Under the pieces are notes generated by a model that saw nothing but the letters and a program-made list of their open reading frames with translations, searched no databases and was not told where the DNA came from. Made by a program: the position numbers and the translations under genes. From NCBI GenBank assembly GCA_036873755.1, contig JAVTVY010045542.1, forward strand, positions 140,591-204,590: 64,000 bases of DNA, in the 5' to 3' direction. The stretch comes from Hanleya hanleyi. Its lineage: Eukaryota > Mollusca > Polyplacophora > Lepidopleurida > Hanleyidae. This document shows positions 30,725 through 43,259 of the stretch, one piece after another (position 1 is the first letter of the stretch; the number at the start of each line of letters is the position of its first letter).

Positions 30725-32221
30725 GCAATAATATGTCCGGCGTCCATAATCAAAATACTAATTTCTTTCAAAAGCAGAGCATTAAGCCCTTTCTAGTACT
30801 GATTACTATTGGTATTCCTTAAACAATTCCGAAGCGATTTCTTGTGTAGAATTTATCTGAGTATGGTTGCTGATGTGAGCGCTATGAGAATAATGTGCTC
30901 ATTCACCTGTCACCCGCTGCGAGTGCTGAGTTAATTACACTTTCGATTTAATATCCCTGTCGTGATATTTTCTATAATTATGTCAACCTAGCCCTGCCAG
31001 GCCTGTCTACCACCGGAACCAATGAAAGCTGAAACCCGACTTAGAGTATGCCCTATTGGGTTCACTTTGAGTCTAGTCGCATGAACTCACGAGCAACGAA
31101 TCACGGGTAAATATAAAACAGTATAATTGAACAAACAGCAAATCTTGCCCTTTTCATGACGGGGGATGGATGAAAGTGTGCTGGGTTGACCTGTCCTTGG
31201 ACCTTATGTTGGACCATGGAACAGAAGTTACACGACTCTGACGTCATCTGAGTAGTAGAGAAAGCGCAGCTAGGGTTGGAATGAGTGCATGTGTGTGGGT
31301 CCAATGTATACAGTCGCACTCGGAGAGTATCAGAACGAGAGATCCTGAAGGATCTTGGCGCCCACCATTGTCCGATAACTGTAAGCTAATGACAAGAGGA
31401 TCTTTTTGTCAATTGTTACTAAGAACAAACGATTGATTTGTGATTTTGTTTACAGAATTTTGAATCTGAACGAAAAAGATCGAAAAAGGGACGCTGGAAA
31501 ACACCAAGATATAATCTTTCTAAGTTTCAGGAGTTTCAAGATTTCTAGAAACTGTACTTATGTTGGTTGTTATAGAACAAGAGAAATGAGCAAAGTTAGC
31601 CTGAAAGTGAATGTACATGTACGGGGATCCTTCGTCTTCGTTTTGTAGTATTTTTATTTTATTTATTTTTTTGCACGTGTCATCATTGGGTACTGGAAGC
31701 GAAGACAAATCTCTTTGACACTTTGGCATACTTAAAATTTTATAATTACGAATGAATGCTAATTCTGTTCTGTTTACTGGGCTAGTTTGAGATTGATCTC
31801 TTTTTAAGATACCATGCTCGAACATAGTAAGATGGTACAATACTTAATACTGAAGGGATCCGGTCCGCGCAGTAATGTTGAAACTTCGAAAGTGTCTGAA
31901 TCCTGATTATCTCCCTTGGATCGAAACATGCAGTAGTCTACAGTTGTCGAGTTGTGACGTTGTGTCACAAGAGTGACGTCCCTTCATGTAGCCGACCCGC
32001 CGGCAGACGAGAGCGTGGGGCATTTCACTTGCAACTGCATAGACTAAAGAAAACTGATTTAAAATTTGAAGAAATACATTTTAATTCCGAATTATTTGAA
32101 TTCCTTAATATGGAAGGTGACGATATGGATATTCTCTGTAGTCAATATATAGAATATGCCCCATCATTTAATCCACTGACTCTTGTGATGCAACGTCACA
32201 ACTCGGGAATACCGTATTAAT
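30725..32221. other. Intergenic, no recognised gene
   Basis: Open frames of 70-106 codons (31101-31319, 31520-31840, 31954-32220) show no domain and no convincing splice sites. CAAGAGTGACGTC (31968) is a CRE-like word. Confidence 0.3.
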
Positions 32222-32980
32222 TTGAAGCGTAACTTTGATTTTCGAATCGGACCAAAAAAGGTATCTTGCACAACTAGGCCCCATGTGGGATCTGTGTACC
32301 AAATTTCAGAAAGATCCATGAAATATTTCCTGAGAATTCACGATAACAATGTTTCACGGGGAAATTCAAGATGGCGACCTGGCAGACATATTGGATTTTC
32401 GAATCGGACCAAAAAGATATCTTGCACAACTGGGCCACAAGGGGAACCTGTGTACCAAATTTGAGAAAAATCCATGCAGTAGTTCCTGAGAAATCGCGAT
32501 AACAACGTTTCATGGGGAAATCCAAGATGGCTGCCTGGTGGCCATATTGGATTTTCGATTCGAACCGAAAAAGGTATCTTGCACAACTAGACCCTAAGGG
32601 GAACCTGTGTACCAAATTTGAGAAAGATCCATGCACTGAGAAATGACGATAACACGTTTCATGGGCAAATCCAGGATGGCAGCCTGGTGGCCATATTGGA
32701 TTTTCGAATCGGACCAGAAAAGATATCTTGCACAACTAGACCCCAAGGGGAACCTGTGTACCAAATTTGAGAAAGATCCATGCAGTAGTTCCTGGGAAAT
32801 CGCAATAACAAGGTTTCATGGGGAAATCCAAGATGGCTGCCTGGTGGCCATATCAGATTTTCGAATCGGACCTGAAAAGGTATCTTGCACAACTAGACCC
32901 CAAGGGGAACCTGTGTACCAAATTTGAGAAAGATCCATGCAGTGGCTCCTGAGAAATCGCGATAACAAGAATTGTTTACG
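32222..32980. repeat. ~156-bp tandem repeat, five copies, with GGAC tail
   Basis: The unit contains ttcgaatcggacc, atcttgcacaactaga, aacctgtgtaccaaatttga and caagatggctgcctggtgg. The array ends in ggacggacggacgg, followed by an imperfect hairpin (agctcaccatc/gatggtgggct, 33027-33052). Antiparallel open frames (MCKISFLVRFENP...) are artefacts. Confidence 0.9.
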
Positions 32981-33052
32981 GACGGACGGACGGATCAAAG
33001 ACCACGGACGAAAAGTGATTTGAATAGCTCACCATCTGGTGATGGTGGGCTA

Positions 33053-34139
33053 AAATGCGCATATGCGGTCCGGTTGGGTGCGCACTTGGGATTACATACA
33101 CTGCTGGGAAGAAACAATCCCATGTTGTTGACTAGTGATATGTGGGACTGAAAGAACATTTTGAACTAGTAGAAAAAGGGTATTTTCGGATGCGCATGAG
33201 ATTTCTTTGGAGATTTGTGGGCCACATTTGGTCCAAATGTGTTGTGTTTATTGTCCTATTAAAGGTCTCGCTGTGTACAATTAGACTGGGGTTGTGATGT
33301 TGACCCAATGATAGAGTGAAGTGCCATCCACCCATCGAGCTATTATGAAAACCAAGCATCACTTGGAAGTGGCTATTGGGTTACCAATCACAGGGGCTCT
33401 AAACATGTTGTCAAAATACGAAAACGTTAGAAGTCACAATTTTGACAGCGCCAATATAATTGCGATGTTAAAGGCCGCCATGTCGACCAGGTTAGCGCAC
33501 ATGCGATGATGTCATATCCGGTGATAACTTCACCTCCAGGAGCTCGGAGCTGGGTTCATAGGGTAGGATGATTGACAGGTGGGGCCAGGGTTCATGACGC
33601 TGTCAGTGTGGGAGCTGATGTGTTGTGATTGAGGAGATAATAAAATGTCGCCGACAAAGTTGTCTCCCTTGACATTCCATCAGGAGCTTCAATAAGACCC
33701 CAAGTGTGCGGTATAACTCCTACGTATATGACAGACCGACCCTACGACGACCATGTACCCAACTCCATGGTCCAACCTAAGGTCCCATATGCGCTCCTAA
33801 TCAACCGTATTTGCGCTTTCTCAACTACTCATCCCGTCACAATAATAATATAAACAATCCGGTAAGCCACACCTGTACATAAATGGTTGTAGCTCAGACT
33901 CCGACTCCTGCCCTAAGTTATCAAACAGTGGGTAAATTCTGTAGAGATATATTTACAGAAACAGAGTTAAATTCAAGGGAAGATGATCTACCACGATAGA
34001 CAGACCCATCATGTCCAACCCAACATCAGTATGCCTGAGTTCAGACGACTCGTGTCTGCTCTGGAAACATCCCAGGGTGCACTAGTCCACCCTATGAGTT
34101 AGTGTATAGGGGTGTAGGCATGTCTCAAATGCGCACCCG
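33053..34139. other. Intergenic with a weak Polinton 3'-end echo
   Basis: No gene is recognised. gtgggagctgatgtg ... gagataataaaatg (33609-33646) resembles the 3'-end block at 25500-25540. An ATG frame at 33321 gives 62 codons without a domain. Confidence 0.3.
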
Positions 34140-35160
34140 AGCGACGCAACACGTTTTTTACTACTGATGACGTCACCAATCATGCACAGGTGACGTGGAT
34201 ATCCCTCAAGTCGCAGTCTACACCACGAGAGCTTCAATATAGTCCTTCAATCCCTCAGACACACCCCTGCGCACCACCAATATGCCCGCTTTCGCTACTA
34301 CTCTACTACCAAGGATGAAACTGATGACATCACTTCCGTTCTAAACCACCCCAGTCTTCCTCTACACACCGGGAGCTTCAATATGACACCGTACACGATT
34401 CAGTTGGACCACGGATGACCCCTATCTCGCCCAAATACTCCCCTGTGCATGTCTAAACTGTCTGTTGTCTAATAATGCCGTCTAGAAGGACGTGAGCACT
34501 CAAAATCACTACTTCATTAGGAGTCTACCCCAACAGGGCTTCAAATGAGATCACACACGGCCATTTGTACCACGGACGGCTCACCTTCTGAAACACCACC
34601 CTGCGCACTTCTGAAACTGCTATCTTCCTATACTACACCCCAACTGCGCATGTGCAGATTGACCCGACTTTCGAGAAAAACAACACCGGTCTTACTCTAC
34701 CCCACGAAAGCTCCAATATGACATCCCACACGGACCATTTGGACCAAAGATAGCCCATCTCTACATGAAACGTCCATTCAAATGTCCTATATCCAGATTG
34801 AAGGCACTTGCTGTCCAAACCACCCCAGTCTGACTCTGTGCCACGAAAGCTTCAATATTATACCCCACACTGTCCATTTGGACCAAGGATGGTTCCTAGA
34901 TCGCCTAAACACCTTCCTGTTCACCCCAAATATGTCCTCTTACCTGACTACTGCCCAACTGCTGATGGGTAGCATGACGCAACTTCCAATAAAATCCATA
35001 CCAGTCGTAGTCTACATGCCGAGAGTTACAAGATAACACTCCACACGGTCCATTTGGACCAGACATGGTCCCTCGATAGCCCAAACACGTCCCTGTGCAC
35101 TCGCATTGTCCGCTTTCGGTACTAGTGTCCGATTGCGCATGCGTAGCCTTGCATCATTTC
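34140..35160. repeat. Degenerate ~150-bp repeat tract
   Basis: Diverged units with cacgaaagcttcaatatgac, ggtccatttggaccaagga and tgcgcatg.gcag words, the same family as the arms of the 21.6-27.15 kb element and the 47.3 and 61.8 kb repeats. It ends near gcgcatgcgtagc followed by a small tgcatcat hairpin. Confidence 0.7.
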
Positions 35161-35180
35161 ATATGATGCAAGGTTCATAT

Positions 35181-36340
35181 CTCTAGATGTGAATAGTGAC
35201 ATACTTCAGAATTTACCTGTATATTACTTGCACTTGTTTGAAGACAATTCAGTGGGCCATTCTTATAGGTCAGTCTTAATCTCACTCAAGCCGACGTCTG
35301 TTAACTTGTTCCATGTTGTGTTGAAATGTGTTAGAAATTATGCTATCCAAACCTTATTAGTTAGAGAATACCTGTTCCCATAACTTGCTCAGTAAATTAA
35401 ATTCAACTTCCCGGGGGTTCCACAGTCATTTCAAACATTAACCCAATATCCACCAAGAACATATTACAGGTGATAGAAGTTTTTATCAATAGTTCAATTT
35501 CATTTTTTTAATTGTTTACCTTATTGAAAAGTAGTAAAAACGAAGTGAGCACTAGTTTGAATTGCTTGTGACAGTGTGGTTGCATTTGGTCAAATTTAAG
35601 GAAAGTTCTGATAAAAAGCTTGATGAGATCTTTAAATATCTCTATTACCGGTACTAATTGAAACTTCTTGGGATGATTCATTTTAAGATAGCGTTCATTC
35701 CAATGAATTAGTTTTTCATTCCATCACTGGTTACTTCAATGGCAGGCCTTAGACTGTAAACCTTACACTGTCACTGCTAGATCAGTACCGTCGAAAAAAG
35801 TTAGGTGTTTTTTTTTAACTGCGATTTGTCAGTATTCCCGAAGACTATGATATCTTCAATTGCAGGAGTGACTTCAAACTGGACTATTTAGCAGCAGGAG
35901 ACATGGTCGCGGTGGTGGTCATTCGGTTGTGTGCACACTTCCGAGTGTCCTTATACAGCCCGAAAACAGCTGATAATGGCAACGAATTGCAATTCAGTTT
36001 CCATGGTCTTCTCACTCTGGATGTTCACCTGTGATGTCCCAGATTGTTGAGATATTCTTCTTCTATTAATTAACATCTACGGTCCTATTCCAGACTGAGC
36101 CTATGAAATGGAGCGTACTCTCTCGGTGTGTCGGTGCGATCAGTAGTAATTGACCAATGCAATCACGTTACAAATGGAGATAGGGCACAAAAGAGCTGAC
36201 GTTAGGTCACTGTTGTTTGAGATTATATAAGAGACTTCCTGATTGTAAGAAGTGCGGGCCAATAGAAAGCTCTGACAGACGCTAGGTTTAGTGTGAGCAA
36301 AGAGCCTCTCAAGGAAGACAGAAACACTTTAATTGGCCTA
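35181..36340. other. Region downstream of EF-hand copy B
   Basis: AT-rich, with no gene or clear repeat recognised. Confidence 0.35.
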
Positions 36341-36347
36341 CTTTCTT

Positions 36348-36353
36348 TTTATT
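36348..36353 (-). terminator. Polyadenylation signal of EF-hand copy B
   Basis: AATAAA on the minus strand, ~205 bp past the stop codon at 36557. Confidence 0.55.
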
Positions 36354-36556
36354 TGCATCAATAAAACGTGGTAAATTTATAAAATGAATTTACGATGTAT
36401 TTACAACTGTACAAAATCGCTGCCCCGGTTGCAATTTAGTAAGTAAAAGTAACAAGTAAAAATTCAACAAAAAGGTATATGTGTCCATCCGCTGTCTTAG
36501 AGAGAAGTGAGATTGTCCGTTTTCAAGGTCAAGGTCCAGGTCCAGGTTGTCGTCGT

Positions 36557-39500
36557 TTAAAACTGTGTTTCCATCAAGGTAACGAACTCTACAAGGGATA
36601 AAAGGAGTAAATAATATACATTAAAACGATATCATAATCACAGCACTGAGATTAATAAAGATAATCAAAATAACAGAGAAACTGGCAACTGGAGTAGGTC
36701 TACTTGCCAATATGAAAGACTTATGCTCGATCTGTACAGGTACGATGAAAAATGGATCATATACAGCTCTGAGAGATTTTTGCTCACCTACTTTGTTTAT
36801 AGAGTCGCTTTAGCCCTAACACTCGTGTCATAGCTGAAGGCTATTTATTGTCTTTCGATGTAATAACACCATACAGGCGATAGAAGTTGTACGAATTGGA
36901 AAATAGCGAGTGCAGCATTGTATATAGGACTGGATATTCGTTCCAATGGCGAGTCTAATCCCTCCGTGATATTGTATCCCAGGTAAATCCGAAGACTCAC
37001 CATTGTAATCAATGCTACCATCCTTGTTCGAATCAGCAACGGCGAAGAGAGCCGGCACATCGACAGCGACACGCAGCCTCTTGAATACATAGGTCACGTC
37101 CTCCTGGGAGAGAACACCTGAACCATTACGGTCGTAGATACGGAAGGCCTCTCTATATTCTGAATCGATGTTACGCAGCTGTTTGAAGGCGGCTACGTAA
37201 TCGACGAAAGACTGGAAGTTGATGCCACGGCCTACAGAAAGAATAAGAGTTCTATTTTTTAGTATTATAGTATTTTTTTTTTGCAAGATCGTCTCATGCC
37301 AGGTTCTCCCAGTGTCTGATTAATAACCTCCCGATAACAGTGGAACAGAACTGTTACATTAATCACCCTAGGCTCGAGTTTATACAAGTTTTGCAGGTAA
37401 AAGGGTAGTTTTTCTTTTAAAATACGGGCAATGGCGCATAAATTCATCTAAAGTTACATATGTTACATATTTTTGCCACTCTTATGATATATATTTTATG
37501 TGTTTGAAGATGGTGAAAGGGCAATGAAAAGTAGACCGCACTCTGGACAATTATTTCCTAAGCTATTAAGCACATACACCCAAGTAAAAGTATACGAATG
37601 TGTGCGCCATTGACATAAAGACACTGCGAATTTGTTCGTATTTTCAAAATTAGAATGACCTCCAAAATGGATAGCTCTCATTTTCCGAACCGGTTACTAA
37701 TCTGGGCTCCATGCAGGAAAGCTCCGCGATTATGTCTAAAGACCGCAACCTTATGTCGCGGTTCTCATTTCTGGCACATAAGGGTCATGTGCCTGGTGAC
37801 GTGTGGGCATGTCTGGCCTAATTCTTAAGACTGTCCAGCTTTTTAAAATATGGTTACTGTCTGAGCAGATAACAAAACAGCCAATCAGCGTGGACTTAAC
37901 AAAGATCTATGTCAGGAATAAGAACAACGACATAAGCTTGCGGTCTTTTTGCCATATCGCGGATATTCTCTGATGGTGCCCTCCCCGTCTTTCCACTGTG
38001 ACAAGGATTGTATAATATAGTGCGCTTTTTCTGGTAAGTGTATTTGTGACAAAGAGGGTAGGCCTATATAGTGCGCTTTATCTAGTGAGTACCGGTACAG
38101 TCTATCAAATTGCCATCGAGACTGACCAACTTTTAAGTCGATGCTTGGTCGTCAAAGCAGGTGATCACGTGGGATACTGTGTAGGTCAAAGGTGATAAAA
38201 GTAGTCCCGGAACCAACTTACTGTCCGTGCTGACGCAGTTGATGATCTGACGGATTTCTTCGTCAGTGGGGTCTCTCCCTGCCCTCTCCAAGATGGCCTT
38301 GAGTTCATTGTGGCCGATGAGGTTATCAACGCTAACTTTGTTGAAAAATCCAACAAAGCCTGAAATTAAAATTATTAGTATATTTGTTAGTATTGCTACA
38401 GTATAATATTTAACACAAAAGGCATTTTTTTTGGATAGCGACTCCTTTATTGTGCTGTGGAGCTACGTATAATTTCTTTGTTAGGCATTTAGAAGTCTGC
38501 GTATATAACTAATGGCTAAAAACTTAATACCGACTTCTTTATTGCCGTGGATCTTATCATCACGTCAGAGATCTGAATTAAAGTTCCACTCATTAAAAGA
38601 GAATGATCACAATCAAATTCCTTCAAGTTGAGTGAAATTGAGTGATTCAATGGCGCATAAATTCCTCTATTCCTACGAAGTAGGCTCTCATTTGCAAATT
38701 GTCCGGTAATGAGTGAGTGAGTGAGTGAGTCAGTTCATCCGATCCTTTCGTCGGCAAAATAAGGAGAACCGATGACATTGGAACCTTGATTTTTGGCATG
38801 AAGCTGCATTAGGGAACTGTTACCAGCAAGTTCTGAGCTGACCTACTTTTTGATGAAAATCACTGGTACTTCTGACTTGGTATGTGCCCATCTTAATGTA
38901 GACAGGATTTCAACTTGGGGCGGGGGGATTTCCAAGAGTCCAGTGCGCGTTGGAGTCCTAATGCCTATCCTACTCCGTAGGTCCTGTGACGTTAGTCACA
39001 CTGCCATGTTCTCAAGTGTTCTTACAAATAATTCGTAACGCTGCATCTGCGCGAACCGAATCAATCCGGTATATAAGTACGGTCGACGGAAACCGCCTTT
39101 GTCCATAGTTGGTTTGAATCCAGATGTCGATATCCAAGAATATTTGTTATTGATCTGACCACGGATGTTCTTCTTTTATGACCACGGATGTTCCCCATCA
39201 ATAAAATTGATCAGTTGATATAGAGCTGTGACTGGTATCACAGAGACTAGTTACCGTCGTTAATAAATCGATGGGGAGGGTCGAGGTCGTGAAGAACTTT
39301 TCTTCACGACCTCTATCCCCTCCTCCCCAAATCAACATAATTAACCAATTAATAACGGTAACGAGCCCCTGTGACTGTACTGAGGAAAGTTCGACTGGCA
39401 GGGTACCGAGGAGCAAACCCGTGGGCATAGCTGACTGGCTGGCACAAAAACTTTGACCGGACAAATTAATAGGGATCTGGACTACAATTTAGGCGATGGA

Positions 39501-42500
39501 TGGCCGTACCTCTCTGGATCATACAGCTGACGAATGCAACCCAACTAATCCCACCACTGAACTGTACGGTTCCTAGTAACCCAGTTAAGACATTTCTTTC
39601 CTGATTTAAATCTCAGATAAGACACATGGTAGTGTGACTAACGTCACAGGACCTACGAAGTAGGGTTTGATATGAGTTAAGTGTGTACTCGAGAGATGAC
39701 TTGGGGGCCCTATGTGCTACCGTGAAAGAATTTATATAGCAGTCTCTAATTGACAGTGGGTACTATTAACTTTCCCAGATGTCACCGCTGGTGAGTCATT
39801 AGCGTAGCAACTATTATCGCCCCCAGTTCCCCGGTGAATGGACTTTGAAACTGTCATCATGCTTCGAATTTCCCATCCTTTTAAGTTCGTTCGTATAAAT
39901 GTACATCATGCCTATCCATCCCTTCAAGGTCTGTTAATTTGGCTGACATTTGACATTGGAAGAGATGGTTCTCTATCACCGTGCCCCGTCATGGATGGGC
40001 AATTTTCAAGGGTGGGAAAAAAACATTTTAAAGGAAAGAATAGATATATCAAATGCTTGTCACTGGCCATGGAGAATGAAACCTGTTTGTGATCATTTGT
40101 TCTGACAAAAAAAAAAAAAAAAAAAGAATCACGGACCGTTGAAGTCATTCGGCCCTGAAATTAAAACAGCACGTTTAGTCATTCATATAGAGTTCTCGCA
40201 CAACAATTATGTATTCCTGAGAAAAGGCTATACTTTCAATGACTGATCTATGAAGTTATAGGCCTATGTAGATATAAAACTAAGGCACTTGCAGACAAGT
40301 AAGGATTCCAGAAAATGATAAATGAGACACCGTCTATGTAGTAGTAGGTCCATTATTGCAAAAGGAAATTTAGTCCACCAAGAATTTTAATCCCCTTGCT
40401 GTGTTTCAGTCTAGCCCAGAGTTTCGTTGCCGATAGTTTGCTGAATCTCCTCTGGCATATAATTGAGCCATTTCAAACCGAACTATCAAAGCGAAATTCG
40501 TAAACGGCGTTTGGTGCTCTTATATCTACAATCGGTTTTATTATATCTATTTACAAACCTAACCGATACTGGATGGTTATGAGGAAACAAGAAAATCTTG
40601 AGCAATGCTGTGTTTCCGACCGAAACAGAGAATTGTTTCATTCACTACGGTCAAGGCAAAGGTCACCGAACCTTTATGGTCAAAAGTCACGAGCAAGTGT
40701 GCTTACAGGAAATACGTAAAGCGTTACAACGATCCGGTCTGTAGTTAAAATATGTTTAAAGTACCAATTCCTACAAAGTTGGAGATCAGACATAAGGAAT
40801 TCTTCCAAATGTGTTTTCTATGAATTTATTAAAAGTAGTTTAAATTCGAAAGTTATCTTACTTATATACTAGATAACTTATCCAAATTATTACTGAAATT
40901 TAAAACCAGGGACTCCCTACTTCCGATAGAGACTGACAGATGGACTAATACACCTAGAAATTAACGTATATGTATAATGTGTCGAAATTTAATAGAAGAT
41001 ACCATTAGATGACTATATGTCATGAACTGCAAGGAACAAAACTATTACCAATATGTATATGAACGCTCCAGTAGGTTTAAAGTATCCGACCTATTCGGAA
41101 CAGACAAAAAATATTACGAATGAAATTAGTCAAATTTGTTAGAATTATTATGACGCGCACTTAAAACATTGCAGTGTGACTAACGTCACAGGACCTACGA
41201 AGTATGGTAGGCATTAGGACTCCGACGCTCACTGAACTCTTGGAAATCCCCCGGCCCCAAGTTGAAATCGTGCCCATATTAAGCACAGCCCAAGTCGGAA
41301 TCACCAGAAATTTTCATCAAAAGTAGGTCAGCTCAGAACTTGCCGGTAATAGTCCCCTAATGCACCTTCGTGCAAAAAATCAAGGTTCTAATGTCAACGG
41401 TTCTACTTATTTTGCCGACGAAATGATTCGGATGGACTCACTCACTGACTGACGGACTACCGGACAATTTGCAGATGGTAGCCTATTTCGTAGGAATAAT
41501 ACTGTATAACCGCCATTCATCATGCTGGATGTTGCTCTTATACCATGTCAATTGCCCGAAGAATAAATTCTGTCTAATCTATGTATCTAGGACTTATCAA
41601 AGATCTACGTACATGCATGAATCGATGACTTTCTCACATCCATTTCAAATATGATATAAAAGCTTGTATATCTGGCCTGGTAATCTAAATTAAGATGCTG
41701 AATACTTGATTGCTTATAAGTTCGGGCCAAATCATGGAAGTGTAAAGGTGGTGTGCGGGTGGGCCGTGATACAGTATCTATCAGCGCGACAGTCTAGGTA
41801 AACCAAGATGATATATCAGGGAAATAGTCCGTGATATTATATCTGAGTTTACTGAGACTGTCAGCGCGACTGCTGGGCAATATATTTATGTACACGTTGA
41901 AAAGTCCAGGTACTGGTAGGCTATATACTCTCGAAAAAAATCAGATGCAAACATACATACATCCAGGGCTTACTGAAAAAAAAAGAGAAAAAAACATACA
42001 TACCAAGGTATTGGCCAGCGGGGATCTTTCCGAGGGGCTAAAATGAAAAAAAAAAGACATTTTATAAATAAACCACCATTACAAGAAAACTAAAGATACC
42101 ACGAAACATATTTGATCCAGATGGTTATCATTTTTTTCTGTTTACGGAAGACCGTTTTGATCAATCTCTTTCTCACGATCTCGACCTGTTATATTTGTAT
42201 GTCAAGATTATATATGTATTCTCATTTGCTAAAGAGATTTGATCGTGCGAGCTGCACTATGTCTGCTTTTTTTGTTTATAAAAAGACAATAGGATAGGTA
42301 AACGCAAGTAAAAGAATGACTTCATATGTATAGTCCTAAAAAAAAACCCGTAGTTCTCTCGCTTTCACGTAGAATATACTCAAACAACCTTCGTTATATA
42401 TCGATATTATATGTATAAATAAGGGAATCATAAAGGCGGGGAAAATAGTTTGATTGACATTATTAGGCTCATCAAAATTAATAGTTCGTTTATCATGACC

Positions 42501-43131
42501 GCCAGCTCTCAATTTTGCCTCCGTTCCTTTGTTTTCGTTCTGCAGGCTCCAAGACAGTGCGGACAAGCTTGGAAATTGCAATTTCACACGCCTCGCCAGA
42601 GTTTAGAGAGTTAATTTATGCTGCTATGGCTGTTCATGCTTCAAAAGTTAATTAGGGAACAACCATATGTCTATTTACACCGCAACTTATTTAACAGTTC
42701 ACCCGTCAGCTTGTTTCAACGCGTATGTGGTATAGAATATCTTGTGCTCAGTTAAGAATAGTTATAAGTGTCTCAGGCACTGTAGAATGAAAATAATAAA
42801 AAAGAAACGAAATTTTGGGACGAAAGCAAAATTGGGAGCGGCTTGTGATAATAAACGAACTATTAATTTTGTTGAGCCTCAGTAACAGGGTATGATTTCG
42901 CCTGGTAAAAGTTTAAACAACAAATAAATTTAACAGAACTTAAGTTTTAAACACCTGCGGGTAAGTTTCAAACAATTAACCACAACTCACTGATTCTGAA
43001 GGTTACACATGCGCAAGACAACAGATGATATCTTAATGATTGAATCGACTGACACGATCATCTTATCCAGCATGTTGTAACTGAAGCTAAACTAATGATC
43101 CGGCAAAATGATATTGAAATCAACTTACCAT
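36557..43131 (-). CDS. Calmodulin-like EF-hand protein, copy B (complete, five coding exons)
   Basis: Exons: 43129-43131 (ATG only), 42004-42037, 38222-38359, 37001-37231, 36557-36588; all junctions are GT..AG and the phases join without a break, giving 145 residues. EF-hand 1 ([20 protein letters not shown] region) and EF-hand 2 (STDSRGINFQSFVDY) have degenerate loops. EF-hand 3 loop DRNGSGVLSQED has D, N, S, G and an Asp at position 12. EF-hand 4 loop DSNKDGSIDYNE is canonical, with its final Glu supplied by the last exon (EFVTLMETQF). Length and four-hand layout match calmodulin/troponin C/myosin light chains, with only the C-lobe calcium-competent. It likely acts as a cytoplasmic calcium sensor or a light-chain-type subunit. 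Exon 3 is ~80% identical in protein to copy A. The model was built by hand from splice sites. Confidence 0.9.
38668..41500. repeat. Inverted pair of ~330-bp repeats in intron 2 of copy B
   Basis: 38668-39005 is complementary to 41172-41500: words cctacgaagtagg, ttgtccggtaatg/ccggacaattt, ttttgatgaaaatc, cctgtgacgttagtcacac. A third short piece lies at 39630-39662. The ~2.2 kb between holds a small perfect-looking hairpin at 39281-39315 (gaggtcgtgaagaa/ttcttcacgacctc) and no gene. It resembles a composite or fold-back insertion. Confidence 0.75.
39006..41171. other. Interior of the intron 2 inverted pair
   Basis: No coding exon or domain is found. An A-tract of 20 bases lies near 40108-40127. 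Confidence 0.35.
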
Positions 43132-43220
43132 GATGATGCTTTAGAAAGTAGGCCTTTCTGAACTCTGTACTGCTATGATAGACTCGTCTATCTGCGCCGA
43201 CTGTGCGGTCATATTAACCT

Positions 43221-43252
43221 TATATAGTCCAATCTCATCAAAATAGGCGGGG
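43221..43252 (-). promoter_or_regulatory. Core promoter of EF-hand copy B
   Basis: TATATA (43221-43226) 90 bp and CCCCGCCTAT (43243-43252) 112 bp upstream of the ATG, conserved in copy A. Confidence 0.65.
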
Positions 43253-43259
43253 CATACCC

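Noticed and set aside
32274..32927. Open frames of 77-153 codons on both strands
   Set aside because: Products of the 156-bp tandem repeat.
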